Assembly (NCBI GenBank): GCA_947374485.1 | Contig: CANCCF010000036.1 | Span: 1-28,863, forward strand | DNA: 28,863 nt | Reading direction: 5' to 3' | Origin: Comamonadaceae bacterium | Lineage (GTDB): Bacteria; Pseudomonadota; Gammaproteobacteria; Burkholderiales; Burkholderiaceae_C | In this document: positions 7,706 to 15,725 of the stretch, piece by piece | Position numbering within the stretch: position 1 is the stretch's first letter | Layout: the number at the start of each line of letters is the position of its first letter | The notes under the pieces: generated by a model | The model's database searches: none | What the model was told of the DNA's origin: nothing | The model's input: only the letters and a program-made list of their open reading frames with translations | Position numbers and translations under genes: made by a program

Positions 7706-8968
7706 ATGCATTTAAACGAACTCAAGGCACTGCACGTGTCCGAAGTGCTGAAGCAGGCTGAAGAGCTTGAGATCGAAAACACCGGCCGCATGCGCAAGCA
7801 GGAGCTGATGTTCGCCATCATCAAAAAGCGGGCCCGTACCGGAGAGCAAATCATTGCCGATGGTGTGCTGGAAATCCTGCCCGACGGCTTCGGCTTTCTG
7901 CGCAGCCCCGACACCAGCTACACCGCCAGCACCGACGACATCTACATCAGCCCCAGCCAGGTCCGCCGTTTTAATTTGCACACCGGCGACATGATTGAAG
8001 GCGAAGTACGCACACCGAAAGACGGCGAGCGCTACTTTGCCCTCAACAAGCTCGACAAGGTCAACGGTGGGGCTCCCGAGAGCAACAAGCACAAGGTGAT
8101 GTTCGAGAATTTGACGCCGCTGTTCCCCAAGTCGCAGATGCGCCTGGAGCAGGACATCAAGGGCGAAGAGAACATCACCGGGCGCGTGATCGACATCATC
8201 GCCCCCATCGGCAAGGGCCAGCGCGCCCTGATCGTGGCCCAGCCCAAGAGCGGCAAGACGGTGATGATGCAGCACATTGCGCACGCTATCTCCGCCAACT
8301 ACCCCGACAGCTACCTGATGGTGCTCTTGATCGACGAGCGTCCGGAAGAAGTGACCGAGATGCAGCGCACCGTCAAGGGCGAGGTGATTGCCTCCACCTT
8401 TGACGAACCCGCCGCGCGCCATGTGCACGTGGCCGAAATGGTGATCGAGCGCGCCAAGCGCCTGGTCGAGCTGAAAAAGGACGTGGTGATTCTGCTGGAC
8501 TCCATCACCCGTCTGGCCCGTGCCTACAACAACGTGGTGCCTTCCTCTGGCAAGGTTTTGACCGGTGGTGTGGACTCCAACGCCCTGCAGCGCCCCAAGC
8601 GTTTCCTGGGTGCCGCCCGCAACGTGGAAGAAGGCGGCTCGCTGACCATCATCGCCACCGCCCTGGTCGACACCGGCAGCCGCATGGACGAAGTGATTTT
8701 TGAAGAGTTCAAGGGCACCGGCAACTCCGAAATCCACCTGGACCGCCGTCTCTACGAGAAGCGCGTGTTCCCCTCCATCCAGCTCAACCGCAGCGGCACG
8801 CGCCGCGAAGAGTTGCTGCTGCAACCCGAGATCCTGCAAAAGACCCGCATCCTGCGCCAGTTCCTGTACAACATGGACGAAGTCGAGGCGATGGAAATGG
8901 TCCTGAAGCAAATGCGCGCCACCAAAACGAACAGCGAGTTCTTCGACATGATGCGAAGAGGCGGATAA
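7706..8968 (+). CDS. rho: Transcription termination factor Rho
   Basis: A 420-residue hexameric RNA helicase of standard length. The N-terminal Rho_N helix bundle (MHLNELKALHVSEVLKQAEE) and the cold-shock-like RNA-binding fold (DGVLEILPDGFGFLRSPD and DDIYISPSQVRRFNL) form the primary binding site. The RecA-like motor shows Walker A PKSGKTVMM, Walker B VVILLDSITRLARAYN, the Q-loop region PSSGKVLTGGVDSNALQ and the R-loop/arginine finger region KGTGNSEIHLDRRL. There is no extra insertion domain. It stands between trxA and rpmE2, and has its own leader. Confidence 0.99.
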   Translation: MHLNELKALHVSEVLKQAEELEIENTGRMRKQELMFAIIKKRARTGEQIIADGVLEILPDGFGFLRSPDTSYTASTDDIYISPSQVRRFNLHTGDMIEGEVRTPKDGERYFALNKLDKVNGGAPESNKHKVMFENLTPLFPKSQMRLEQDIKGEENITGRVIDIIAPIGKGQRALIVAQPKSGKTVMMQHIAHAISANYPDSYLMVLLIDERPEEVTEMQRTVKGEVIASTFDEPAARHVHVAEMVIERAKRLVELKKDVVILLDSITRLARAYNNVVPSSGKVLTGGVDSNALQRPKRFLGAARNVEEGGSLTIIATALVDTGSRMDEVIFEEFKGTGNSEIHLDRRLYEKRVFPSIQLNRSGTRREELLLQPEILQKTRILRQFLYNMDEVEAMEMVLKQMRATKTNSEFFDMMRRGG

Positions 8969-8980
8969 CTAGCTCTAGGC

Positions 8981-8986
8981 TATAAT
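8981..8986 (+). promoter_or_regulatory. Probable -10 of the rpmE2 promoter
   Basis: Perfect TATAAT 12 bp after the rho stop and 67 bp before the rpmE2 start; no good -35 hexamer is visible at the proper distance. The resulting leader (about 60 nt) contains a short CCCC/GGGG pairing (9009-9012 with 9023-9026). Confidence 0.5.
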
Positions 8987-9053
8987 CTAAGGCTTTACGC
9001 GACAAGTACCCCGGAATAGGCTGGGGCGGCTAGCGCAACTGATGGAGAAGACA

Positions 9054-9311
9054 ATGAAAGACGGCATTCACCCCAATTACCGCGAAGTGTGTTTCCAAGA
9101 CATGTCCAACAACTTCAAGTTTGTGACACGTTCTTGCGCCAACACCAAGGAAATGATCAAGATGGAAGACGGCCGCGAGCTGCCTTTGTACAAGCTGGAC
9201 ACCACCAGCGAGTCCCATCCTTTCTACACCGGCACACAAAAATCCGTGGACAACATGGGCGGCCGCGTGGAGAAGTTCCGCAACCGTTTCGGCAAGACCG
9301 CAGCGAAGTAA
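9054..9311 (+). CDS. rpmE2: 50S ribosomal protein L31, type B (zinc-free)
   Basis: An 85-residue protein starting MKDGIHPNYREVCFQDMSNNFKF, the type B L31 signature. The ATG at 9054 is preferred over an in-frame ATG at 9042, because GGAGAAG lies 6 nt before the former and overlaps the latter. The four zinc cysteines of type A L31 are absent; the two Cys present do not form CxxC pairs. Type B paralogues often replace the zinc form under zinc limitation, but in many betaproteobacteria this type is simply the housekeeping version. I cannot tell which from this window; no Zur-type palindrome is evident upstream. Confidence 0.95.
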   Translation: MKDGIHPNYREVCFQDMSNNFKFVTRSCANTKEMIKMEDGRELPLYKLDTTSESHPFYTGTQKSVDNMGGRVEKFRNRFGKTAAK

Positions 9312-9342
9312 TACGGAATCAGGTTTTGGCCTGAGCCCCTTT

Positions 9343-9377
9343 AAAAAAGCAGCCCGGTTGTCCGCGCTGCTTTTTTT
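9343..9377 (+). terminator. Rho-independent terminator of rpmE2
   Basis: Stem GCAGC (9349-9353)/GCTGC (9366-9370), extended inwards by CGG/CCG across one C-C mismatch. It is flanked by A6 upstream and T7 downstream (9371-9377), so it may act in both directions. Confidence 0.9.
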
Positions 9378-9404
9378 CTGTCCCTCACCATCAATGCCCA
9401 CCGC

Positions 9405-11108
9405 GTGAACCAACCCACCCCCGCCATCGTGTCCCAGGCCGCAGCCAGGCGCCTGCCGCGCGGCGCCCTGCTGTTCTTTTGCCTGGCCTACTTGCTGCCA
9501 GGCTTCATCGGGCGTGACGCCTGGAAGAGCGCGGACCTGGCGATGCTGGGTTTTGTGGGCGGGCTGGTGCAGGGCTCGGCCTCCTGGCTGCACCCCACCC
9601 TGCTAGGCCTGGCACCCGACAACCCTTCGGTGCTTCCCTATTGGCTGGGCGCCTGGGCCATACAGTGGAGCCCTGGCTGGATGGCCGCCGATTTTGTGCT
9701 GCGCCTGCCGTTTGCGCTGTTGCTGGCCTTGGGCCTGGCTGCTACCTGGTATGGCAGCTACTACCTGGCGCGCAGCCCGCGCGCGCAGCCCGTGCCCTTT
9801 GCCTTTGGCGGCGAGGCCCTGCCCAAAGACTACGCACGCGCCATGGCGGACGGCGCCCTGCTGGCCCTGATTGCCTGCCTGGGCCTGGCCCAGCTGGGCC
9901 ACGAGACCACCCCGGCGCTGGCGCAGCTCGGCTTCTCCGGCCTGCTGTTTTATGCCCTGGCCAGCCTGCACTACCGCACGCGCAGCTCCATTGCGGCCGC
10001 CTGGCTCGGCGTGCTGGGTTTGGGCCTCAGCGGCGCACCCACGCTGGCCTTGCTGTTCCTGGCTGGTGGCCTGCTGATCCATGTGCTGGACCGCAATGCA
10101 GGTGCCGCTGGCGACGAGCAAGACGCGGCCCCATGGCTCACAGCCGTGCAGCTGCTGGCCAGTGGCGCGCTCAGCGCCTGGCTGTGCCTGCGCCTCGATC
10201 TGTGGCGCTGGAAGGTGGAGCTTCCCCAGGCCAGCTGGGGCGAGTTCAACGGCGCCGTGCAGTTGCTGATCTGGTTCACCTGGCCCGCCTGGCCGCTGGC
10301 GCTGTGGACCATATGGCGCTGGCGGCGCCAGCTGTTCAGCCGCCACCTCAGCCGCCACCTGGCCTTGCCGGTGTGGTTTGTGCTGGTCACCTTGGGCTCC
10401 ACACTCACCACCGGCTCACCCGACCGCACGCTGCTGCTGGGCCTGCCTGCCTTGGCGGCACTGGCAGCCTTTGCCCTGCCCACCTTGAAGCGCCAGGTGG
10501 CCGCACTGATTGACTGGTTCACCCTGATCTTTTTCTCCGGCTGCGGCTTCACCATCTGGGTGGTGTGGCTTGCCATGCAAACCGGCTACCCCAGCCAGCC
10601 AGCTGCCAACGTGGAGCGCCTCGCACCGGGCTTTGTGCCGCAGTTCTCCGTGCTGGCTTTCGGTGTGGCCATTGCCGCCACGCTGGTGTGGGCCTGGCTG
10701 GTGCAGTGGCGCGTGGGCCGCCACCGCGCCGCCATCTGGAAGAGTCTGGTGCTGCCTGCCGGTGGCGCCGCCCTGTGCTGGACGCTGCTGATGACCTTGT
10801 GGATGCCCCTGCTCAACTACACGCAGAGCTACAACGCCCTGGTGGCACACACGTTGGAGCGCATGGAGCCCGCAGGTTGTGTAGAGGCACTGGGCCTCTC
10901 GCCTGCCAAGGCCGCCGCTTTCCAGTTCTACGGTCGTCTGCCCCTGAAGCCCATGCAGCCCGTAGCCAGTTGCCCTTGGTTGATCGCCGAGCCGGGCGCG
11001 GACCTGTCGGTGCCCTATGCGGTGGACAACCGCCAATGGAGCCTGCTGGCCCAATTGCGCCAACCCTCAGACGGCAACGAGAGCGTGCTGATCTTCAGGC
11101 GCCAATAA
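9405..11108 (+). CDS. Multi-pass membrane protein, GT-C (ArnT/PMT-like) glycosyltransferase-related
   Basis: A 567-residue protein with roughly ten to twelve hydrophobic segments. Near the N-terminus FIGRDAWKSADLAMLGF resembles the first periplasmic loop of ArnT/PMT-type GT-C transferases (usually RDPWxxDE), followed by SWLHPTLLG and PYWLGAWAIQ. A large soluble C-terminal part (after about 470) carries CVEALGLSPAKAAAFQFYG and ends RQPSDGNESVLIFRRQ. Such enzymes move sugars from polyprenyl carriers onto lipid or protein acceptors; neither donor nor acceptor can be inferred. The start is a GTG without a clear ribosome site, 28 bp after the rpmE2 terminator, so the true start could lie downstream. 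Its 3' end overlaps the 3' end of phoR by 14 bp, tail to tail. Confidence 0.7.
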   Translation: MNQPTPAIVSQAAARRLPRGALLFFCLAYLLPGFIGRDAWKSADLAMLGFVGGLVQGSASWLHPTLLGLAPDNPSVLPYWLGAWAIQWSPGWMAADFVLRLPFALLLALGLAATWYGSYYLARSPRAQPVPFAFGGEALPKDYARAMADGALLALIACLGLAQLGHETTPALAQLGFSGLLFYALASLHYRTRSSIAAAWLGVLGLGLSGAPTLALLFLAGGLLIHVLDRNAGAAGDEQDAAPWLTAVQLLASGALSAWLCLRLDLWRWKVELPQASWGEFNGAVQLLIWFTWPAWPLALWTIWRWRRQLFSRHLSRHLALPVWFVLVTLGSTLTTGSPDRTLLLGLPALAALAAFALPTLKRQVAALIDWFTLIFFSGCGFTIWVVWLAMQTGYPSQPAANVERLAPGFVPQFSVLAFGVAIAATLVWAWLVQWRVGRHRAAIWKSLVLPAGGAALCWTLLMTLWMPLLNYTQSYNALVAHTLERMEPAGCVEALGLSPAKAAAFQFYGRLPLKPMQPVASCPWLIAEPGADLSVPYAVDNRQWSLLAQLRQPSDGNESVLIFRRQ

Positions 11109-12474
11109 GGGCGGCGGCAGCCTGCGGGGCTGTGTCGGCCCCCAGCGCATCGGCACGCACGCGAACGCGCTGGGGCGGAAAGCTGATGGAGAAGCACGAG
11201 CCCTGGCCAGGCGCGCTCTCGATGCTGAGCTCGGCCCCATGGCGCTGGGCCACGTGTTTCACAATCGCCAGCCCCAGGCCGGTGCCGCCGGTCTCACGCG
11301 AGCGGCTGCGGTCCACCCGGTAAAAGCGTTCGGTCAGGCGGGGAATGTGTTCTGGCGCGATGCCCGTGCCCTGATCGCGCACACTGAACACCGCGCCGCC
11401 ATGGGGCAGTCTGCTCCAGCGCACGCTGATCGGTTTGTCGGGTGGCGAATAGCGTATGGCATTGCCAATCAGGTTGAACATGGCGCTCAGCAGTTCGGAG
11501 GCCGAACCGGCAATCTCCATCACCCCGTCAGTCTGGAAGGACAGGCCCTGCGGATCGCTCCACAGCAGGGTGGAGAGGTCATGCGCGTCCTGCTCGCACT
11601 GCGCCATCAGCAGGGCAGCTGCATGCCACTCCTGTGCCGGGGGCAAGGGGCTGCCCTCCAGGCGCGAGAGCGTCAGCAGGTCGCTCACCAGGGTCTGCAT
11701 GCGCTGCGCCTGCTGCTCCATCAGGCCCAGGTAGCGCATGCGTTCGACTTCTTTGAGTGGCAGCGACTGCAGGGTTTCCACAAAGCCCGCCAGCACCGTA
11801 AGCGGTGTGCGGATCTCATGCGAAACATTGGCCACAAAGTCGCGCCGCATGGCCTCGGCCTGGTCCAGCGCGGTGATGTCGTGCGAGAGCATCAGGCTGC
11901 GCCCCTCGCCATAGGGGTGCATGTGCACCGAGAGCCGCACCGGCTTGGAGCTGGTGCTGTTGCGCCCGGGCATGACCACGTCTTTCTTGAAATCCCGGGT
12001 CGAAAAATAGGCCGCAAAACCGGGGTCGCGCACCAGGTTGCCCAAGTGCTGCAGCAAATCGCGGCTGGCGTCCAGGCCAAAGTGCCCGGCCGCTGTCTGG
12101 TTGAACCATTCGATGCGGCCCTCGCGGTCCAGCAGCACCACACCGTTGGGTGAAGCCTGCATGGCGGCCAGAAACTCCTGCAGGCGCTTGTCGCTTTCTG
12201 CAAGCACGCGGTCGCGGCTGCGTACCAGCTTGCGGGCTCGGTCAAACACCTCGCCCCAGTAACCGCTGCCCAGTGGAATTTGCGTGGTGTCGCCGGAGCG
12301 CAGCCACTTGAGCAGGCGCCAGCCGCGCATGCTGTCCAGAGCCAGCCAGACATGGCAGCCCACCAGTGCTGCCAGCAGAGCGAGGGCTTCGCGGTGCACT
12401 CCTGCATACAGGAACCAGATGGCCAGCGCGGGTGCCAGCTGGCTCAACAGAAATAAAGCAATGCGCCAGAACAT
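11095..12474 (-). CDS. phoR: Phosphate regulon sensor histidine kinase PhoR
   Basis: A 459-residue kinase. Two N-terminal membrane helices with almost no periplasmic loop (residues 1-48) are followed by a linker, a PAS domain (about 95-200, ASPNGVVLLDREGRIEWFNQTA), the HisKA box FVANVSHEIRTPLTVLAGF with phospho-accepting His219, then N box FNLIGNAIRYSP, G1 DQGTGIAPEHIPRL and G2 GTGLGLAIVKHV. The topology and PAS domain are typical of PhoR, which senses phosphate indirectly through PstSCAB-PhoU. It is last in the pstS-to-phoR run, 42 bp after phoB. The stop is overlapped by the convergent GT-C-like gene. Confidence 0.96.
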   Translation of the reverse strand: MFWRIALFLLSQLAPALAIWFLYAGVHREALALLAALVGCHVWLALDSMRGWRLLKWLRSGDTTQIPLGSGYWGEVFDRARKLVRSRDRVLAESDKRLQEFLAAMQASPNGVVLLDREGRIEWFNQTAAGHFGLDASRDLLQHLGNLVRDPGFAAYFSTRDFKKDVVMPGRNSTSSKPVRLSVHMHPYGEGRSLMLSHDITALDQAEAMRRDFVANVSHEIRTPLTVLAGFVETLQSLPLKEVERMRYLGLMEQQAQRMQTLVSDLLTLSRLEGSPLPPAQEWHAAALLMAQCEQDAHDLSTLLWSDPQGLSFQTDGVMEIAGSASELLSAMFNLIGNAIRYSPPDKPISVRWSRLPHGGAVFSVRDQGTGIAPEHIPRLTERFYRVDRSRSRETGGTGLGLAIVKHVAQRHGAELSIESAPGQGSCFSISFPPQRVRVRADALGADTAPQAAAALIGA

Positions 12475-12516
12475 GGGCTACTGTAGTGCCTCAAATGCCA
12501 CCATGGAGCGGCAGAC

Positions 12517-13242
12517 TTAGCCGCTGGCTTTTTCTGAAGTGACGACCGGCACTTCCGGCTTGGCCGTCAGGCGGTAACCAGCGCCACGCACGGTTTCCAC
12601 CATGCTGCCTGCCGCCCCCAGGGCCTCGCGCAGGCGCTTCACATGCACATCCACCGTGCGCTCTTCGATGTAGACGTGGTCGCCCCACACCTTGTCGAGC
12701 AGCTGCGCGCGGCTGTGCACGCGCTCGGCGCTGCCCATGAAGAACTGCAGCAGCTTGAACTCGGTGGGCCCGAGCTTGAGCGGCTGCTCCGCGAAGCTGA
12801 CGCGGTAGGTGGCAGGGTCCAGTGTCAGGCCCGCGATGTGGATCGCCTCTCCCACCGGTTCGGGCGCCTTGCGGCGCAGCACCGCGCGCACGCGCGCCAG
12901 CAGCTCGCGCGTGGAAAAGGGCTTGGCAATGTAGTCATCGGCCCCGGCGTCCAGACCGGCCACGCGGTCGGCCTCGTCACCGCGCGCGGTGAGCATGATG
13001 ATGGGGACCTCCTTGGTGCGCGGGTGGGCGCGCCAGCGCTTGGCCAGCACCAGGCCGCTGTCGCCAGGCAGCATCCAGTCCAGCAGGATCAGGTCGGGCA
13101 CGGCGGCGTCGACCTCGCGCTGGGCACTGGCACTGTCGATGGCCCAGGTGGTGCGAAAGCCGTTGTGGCGCAGATTCACGGCAATCAGTTCGGCAATGGA
13201 GGGTTCGTCCTCCACCACCAGGACAGCGGGCATGTTTCTCAT
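12517..13242 (-). CDS. phoB: Phosphate regulon response regulator PhoB
   Basis: A 241-residue OmpR-type regulator. The receiver domain shows the acidic pair EDE (11-13), phospho-acceptor Asp55 (LILLDWMLPG), Thr in MLTARG and Lys in YIAKPF. The winged-helix DNA-binding domain ends GDHVYIEERTVDVHVKRLREAL, the recognition-helix region typical of PhoB. I chose the ATG at 13242 (MRNMPAVLVVEDE); the ATG at 13233 is also possible, whereas the frame extending to 13317 reads through the GC-rich hairpin and is not credible. PhoB binds 11-bp direct repeats (Pho boxes); several such sites lie elsewhere in this window. Confidence 0.96.
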   Translation of the reverse strand: MRNMPAVLVVEDEPSIAELIAVNLRHNGFRTTWAIDSASAQREVDAAVPDLILLDWMLPGDSGLVLAKRWRAHPRTKEVPIIMLTARGDEADRVAGLDAGADDYIAKPFSTRELLARVRAVLRRKAPEPVGEAIHIAGLTLDPATYRVSFAEQPLKLGPTEFKLLQFFMGSAERVHSRAQLLDKVWGDHVYIEERTVDVHVKRLREALGAAGSMVETVRGAGYRLTAKPEVPVVTSEKASG

Positions 13243-13260
13243 TGGATAACCGCCCGCCGG

Positions 13261-13295
13261 GCCGCCCCAAGGGCGGTTGCGCCCCCTTGGGGGGC
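13261..13295 (-). repeat. GC-rich imperfect hairpin between phoU and phoB
   Basis: Arms GCCGCCCCAAGGGCG (13261-13275) and CGCCCCCTTGGGGGGC (13280-13295) pair around a GTTG loop. Each arm itself contains a CCCCAAGGG-type palindrome. No T run follows in the direction of phoB, so it is not an ordinary terminator. I recall similar CCCCAAGGGGGC-type elements dispersed in Comamonadaceae genomes, but only one copy is seen here. It could stabilise the upstream mRNA or lower phoBR expression relative to pst-phoU. Confidence 0.6.
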
Positions 13296-13330
13296 AGTGC
13301 AGCACACGCAGTGGCAAACGTGGGGGCTCA

Positions 13331-14032
13331 TCATTTCACTAAAGATTCGATGTTTTCCATGCTGGTGTGGCGCACGTCTTCGCCCTTGACCACATAGATG
13401 ATGAACTCGGCAATGTTCTTGGAGTGGTCGCCAATGCGCTCAATGGCCTTGGCCAGAAACAGCAGGTCCAGGCTGGGCGAGATGGTGCGCGGGTCTTCCA
13501 TCATGTAGGTCACCAGCTTGCGCACAAAGCCGTCGAACTCCTGGTCGATCAGGTCGTCTTCTTTCAGGATGGCCACCGCCGCATTCACGTCCAGGCGGGC
13601 AAAGGCATCCAGTGCCTTGTTCAGCAGGCCCGAGGCCAGATCCGCAGCCACGCGCAGCTCGGTTGATGGCAGCGAGCGCGGTGCGCCGCTCTGGATGATG
13701 GAGCGCACCATGCGGGCGATCTTCTCGGCCTCATCCCCCACACGCTCCAGATTGGCGGTGGTCTTGGAGATGGCAATCAACAGGCGCAGGTCGCGCGCCG
13801 TGGGCTGGCGCCTGGCGATGATGCTGGAGAGCGCATGGTCGATCTCGATCTCCATGGCGTTGACGCGCGTCTCGTTGGTGGTCACCTGCTCGGTGGCCTC
13901 CAGGCTGAACTGCGCCAGCGAATAAATGGCCTGGCGGATCTGGGACTCGACCAGGCCACCCATTTCCATCACCTGGCTGGAGATGGACGTGAGCTCGCTG
14001 TCGAACTGGGTGGACAAATGCTTATCGGACAT
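13331..14032 (-). CDS. phoU: Phosphate signalling protein PhoU
   Basis: A 233-residue all-helical protein starting MSDKHLSTQFDSELTSISSQVMEMGG, typical of PhoU. The ATG at 14032 has a good GAGGAA site 8 nt upstream; a longer frame to 14134 overlaps pstB and lacks support. Two three-helix PhoU repeats are recognisable, with the metal-binding-type motifs ERVGDEAEKIARM and ERIGDHSKNIAEF. PhoU relays the state of PstSCAB to PhoR and keeps the regulon off when phosphate is ample. It follows pstB by 25 bp. Confidence 0.97.
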   Translation of the reverse strand: MSDKHLSTQFDSELTSISSQVMEMGGLVESQIRQAIYSLAQFSLEATEQVTTNETRVNAMEIEIDHALSSIIARRQPTARDLRLLIAISKTTANLERVGDEAEKIARMVRSIIQSGAPRSLPSTELRVAADLASGLLNKALDAFARLDVNAAVAILKEDDLIDQEFDGFVRKLVTYMMEDPRTISPSLDLLFLAKAIERIGDHSKNIAEFIIYVVKGEDVRHTSMENIESLVK

Positions 14033-14057
14033 GGTGCTTCCTCGGGTCAGCGGGTGA

Positions 14058-14837
14058 TCAGCCGAAACGGCCGGTGATGTAGTCTTCGGTTTCTTTGCGA
14101 CGCGGCTTGAAGAACATCTGTTCGGTGGAGCCAAACTCCATCAGGTCGCCCAGGTACATATAGGCCGTGTAGTCGCTGCAGCGTGCGGCCTGCTGCATGT
14201 TGTGGGTGACGATGACCACGGTGTAGTCGGCCTTCAATTCCACAATCAGTTCTTCCACCTTGGCGGTGGAAATCGGGTCCAGCGCAGAGCAGGGCTCGTC
14301 AAGCAACAGCACTTCAGGCTTGATGGCAATGCCGCGTGCAATGCACAGGCGCTGCTGCTGGCCGCCCGAGAGGCTGCTGCCGCTCTGGTGCAGCTTGTCC
14401 TTCACCTCGCCCCACAGGGCCGACTTGCGCAGCGCCCACTCCACGCGCTCTTCCATGTCGGTGGTGTTGAGCTTCTCGAAGAGCTTCACGCCAAAGGCAA
14501 TGTTGTCGTAGATGGACATGGGAAAGGGCGTGGGCTTCTGGAACACCATGCCGACCTTGGCGCGCAAAAGTGCCACATCTTCCCTGCTGGTGAGCAGGTC
14601 TTCACCGTCGAGCAGAATCTGGCCCTCGGCGCGTTGCTCGGGGTAGAGCTCGAACATGCGGTTGAGCACGCGCAAAAGCGTGGACTTGCCGCAGCCCGAA
14701 GGGCCGATGAAGGCGGTGACCTTGTTCTCGGGAATTTCAAGATTGATGCCCTTGAGGGCGTGGAACTTGCCGTAGAAAAAATTCAGGTCCTTGACGGCGA
14801 TCTTGGTTTTTTCCGGAGCCATTTGGGTAGCGGGCAT
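14058..14837 (-). CDS. pstB: Phosphate ABC transporter ATP-binding protein PstB
   Basis: A 259-residue ABC ATPase with Walker A GPSGCGKST, Q-loop MVFQKPTPFPMSIYDNIAFG (the PFPMSIYDN sequence is PstB-specific), signature LSGGQQQR, Walker B VLLLDEPCSALDP and H-loop IVTHNMQQA. The C-terminal FFKPRRKETEDYITGRFG is also family-typical. It powers high-affinity phosphate import through PstCA. The start at 14837 is used; an ATG five codons later is possible. It follows pstA by 24 bp. Confidence 0.98.
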   Translation of the reverse strand: MPATQMAPEKTKIAVKDLNFFYGKFHALKGINLEIPENKVTAFIGPSGCGKSTLLRVLNRMFELYPEQRAEGQILLDGEDLLTSREDVALLRAKVGMVFQKPTPFPMSIYDNIAFGVKLFEKLNTTDMEERVEWALRKSALWGEVKDKLHQSGSSLSGGQQQRLCIARGIAIKPEVLLLDEPCSALDPISTAKVEELIVELKADYTVVIVTHNMQQAARCSDYTAYMYLGDLMEFGSTEQMFFKPRRKETEDYITGRFG

Positions 14838-14861
14838 GGGTGTCTCGTTTCTTGAAAGGGG

Positions 14862-15725
14862 TCAGTTTTTGGCGCGGGTCAGCACCCGGGCCGCGATATT
14901 GAGGGCGAGCACGGCCATCGTGATGAGGAAGACACCGGCCCAGGCCAGCTTCTGCCAGTTTTCATACGGGCTCATGGCGAACTTGAAGATGGTCACCGGC
15001 AGGCTGGCCATGGGCTGGCCCAGGCTCGATGTCCAGAACTGGTTGCTGAGTGCCGTGAACAGCAGCGGCGCTGTCTCACCCGAGATGCGGGCCACCGCCA
15101 GCAGGATGCCGGTGATCACGCCGGTGCGGGCCGCCTTCAGGGTGATGCTCAGAATCACCTTCCACTTCGGCGCACCCAGCGCATAGGCCGCTTCACGCAA
15201 ACCGGCAGGCACGAGTTGCAACATGTTCTCGGTGGTGCGTATCACCACCGGAATCACGATCAAGGCCAGTGCCACCACACCGGCAATAGCCGAGAAGGTG
15301 TGCGCAGGGTGGACCACCACCGCATACACGAAGAGGCCGATCACGATGGAGGGCGCAGACAGCAGGATGTCATTGACAAACCGCGTGGTGCTGGCCAGCC
15401 AGCCTTTGGGTTCGAATTCGGCGAGATAAATGCCCGCCATCACCCCCACCGGTGTGCCGACAAAGGTGGCCAGCGCCACCATCAGCAGCGATCCGTAAAT
15501 GGCATTGGCCAGGCCACCGTCTTCGTTGGGGCCGGGGGTCATCTGCGTCAGCGTGGACAGGGTCAGGCCACCGATTCCCAGGTGAATGGTTTCCCACAAT
15601 ATCCAGGCCAGCCAGAACAGGCCAAAGGCCATGGCGCTCAGGGCGAGGGTTGTGGCCAGCGTGTTGACGCGTTTGCGCTTGGCAAACATGGCCGCACGGG
15701 CGGCTTGCACTTGCGCGCTCATCAT
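14862..15725 (-). CDS. pstA: Phosphate ABC transporter permease PstA
   Basis: A 287-residue inner-membrane permease with six predicted helices. The conserved coupling-loop region EAAYALGAPKWKVILSITLKAARTGVITGILLAVARISGETAPLL contacts PstB. The start overlaps the pstC stop (ATGA), implying translational coupling; two consecutive Met codons open the frame, and either may be used. Confidence 0.97.
   Translation of the reverse strand: MMSAQVQAARAAMFAKRKRVNTLATTLALSAMAFGLFWLAWILWETIHLGIGGLTLSTLTQMTPGPNEDGGLANAIYGSLLMVALATFVGTPVGVMAGIYLAEFEPKGWLASTTRFVNDILLSAPSIVIGLFVYAVVVHPAHTFSAIAGVVALALIVIPVVIRTTENMLQLVPAGLREAAYALGAPKWKVILSITLKAARTGVITGILLAVARISGETAPLLFTALSNQFWTSSLGQPMASLPVTIFKFAMSPYENWQKLAWAGVFLITMAVLALNIAARVLTRAKN

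Noticed and set aside
12517..13317. Extended phoB start giving 25 more residues
   Set aside because: The extension translates the GC-rich hairpin and lacks a ribosome site; the receiver domain begins just after the ATG at 13242.
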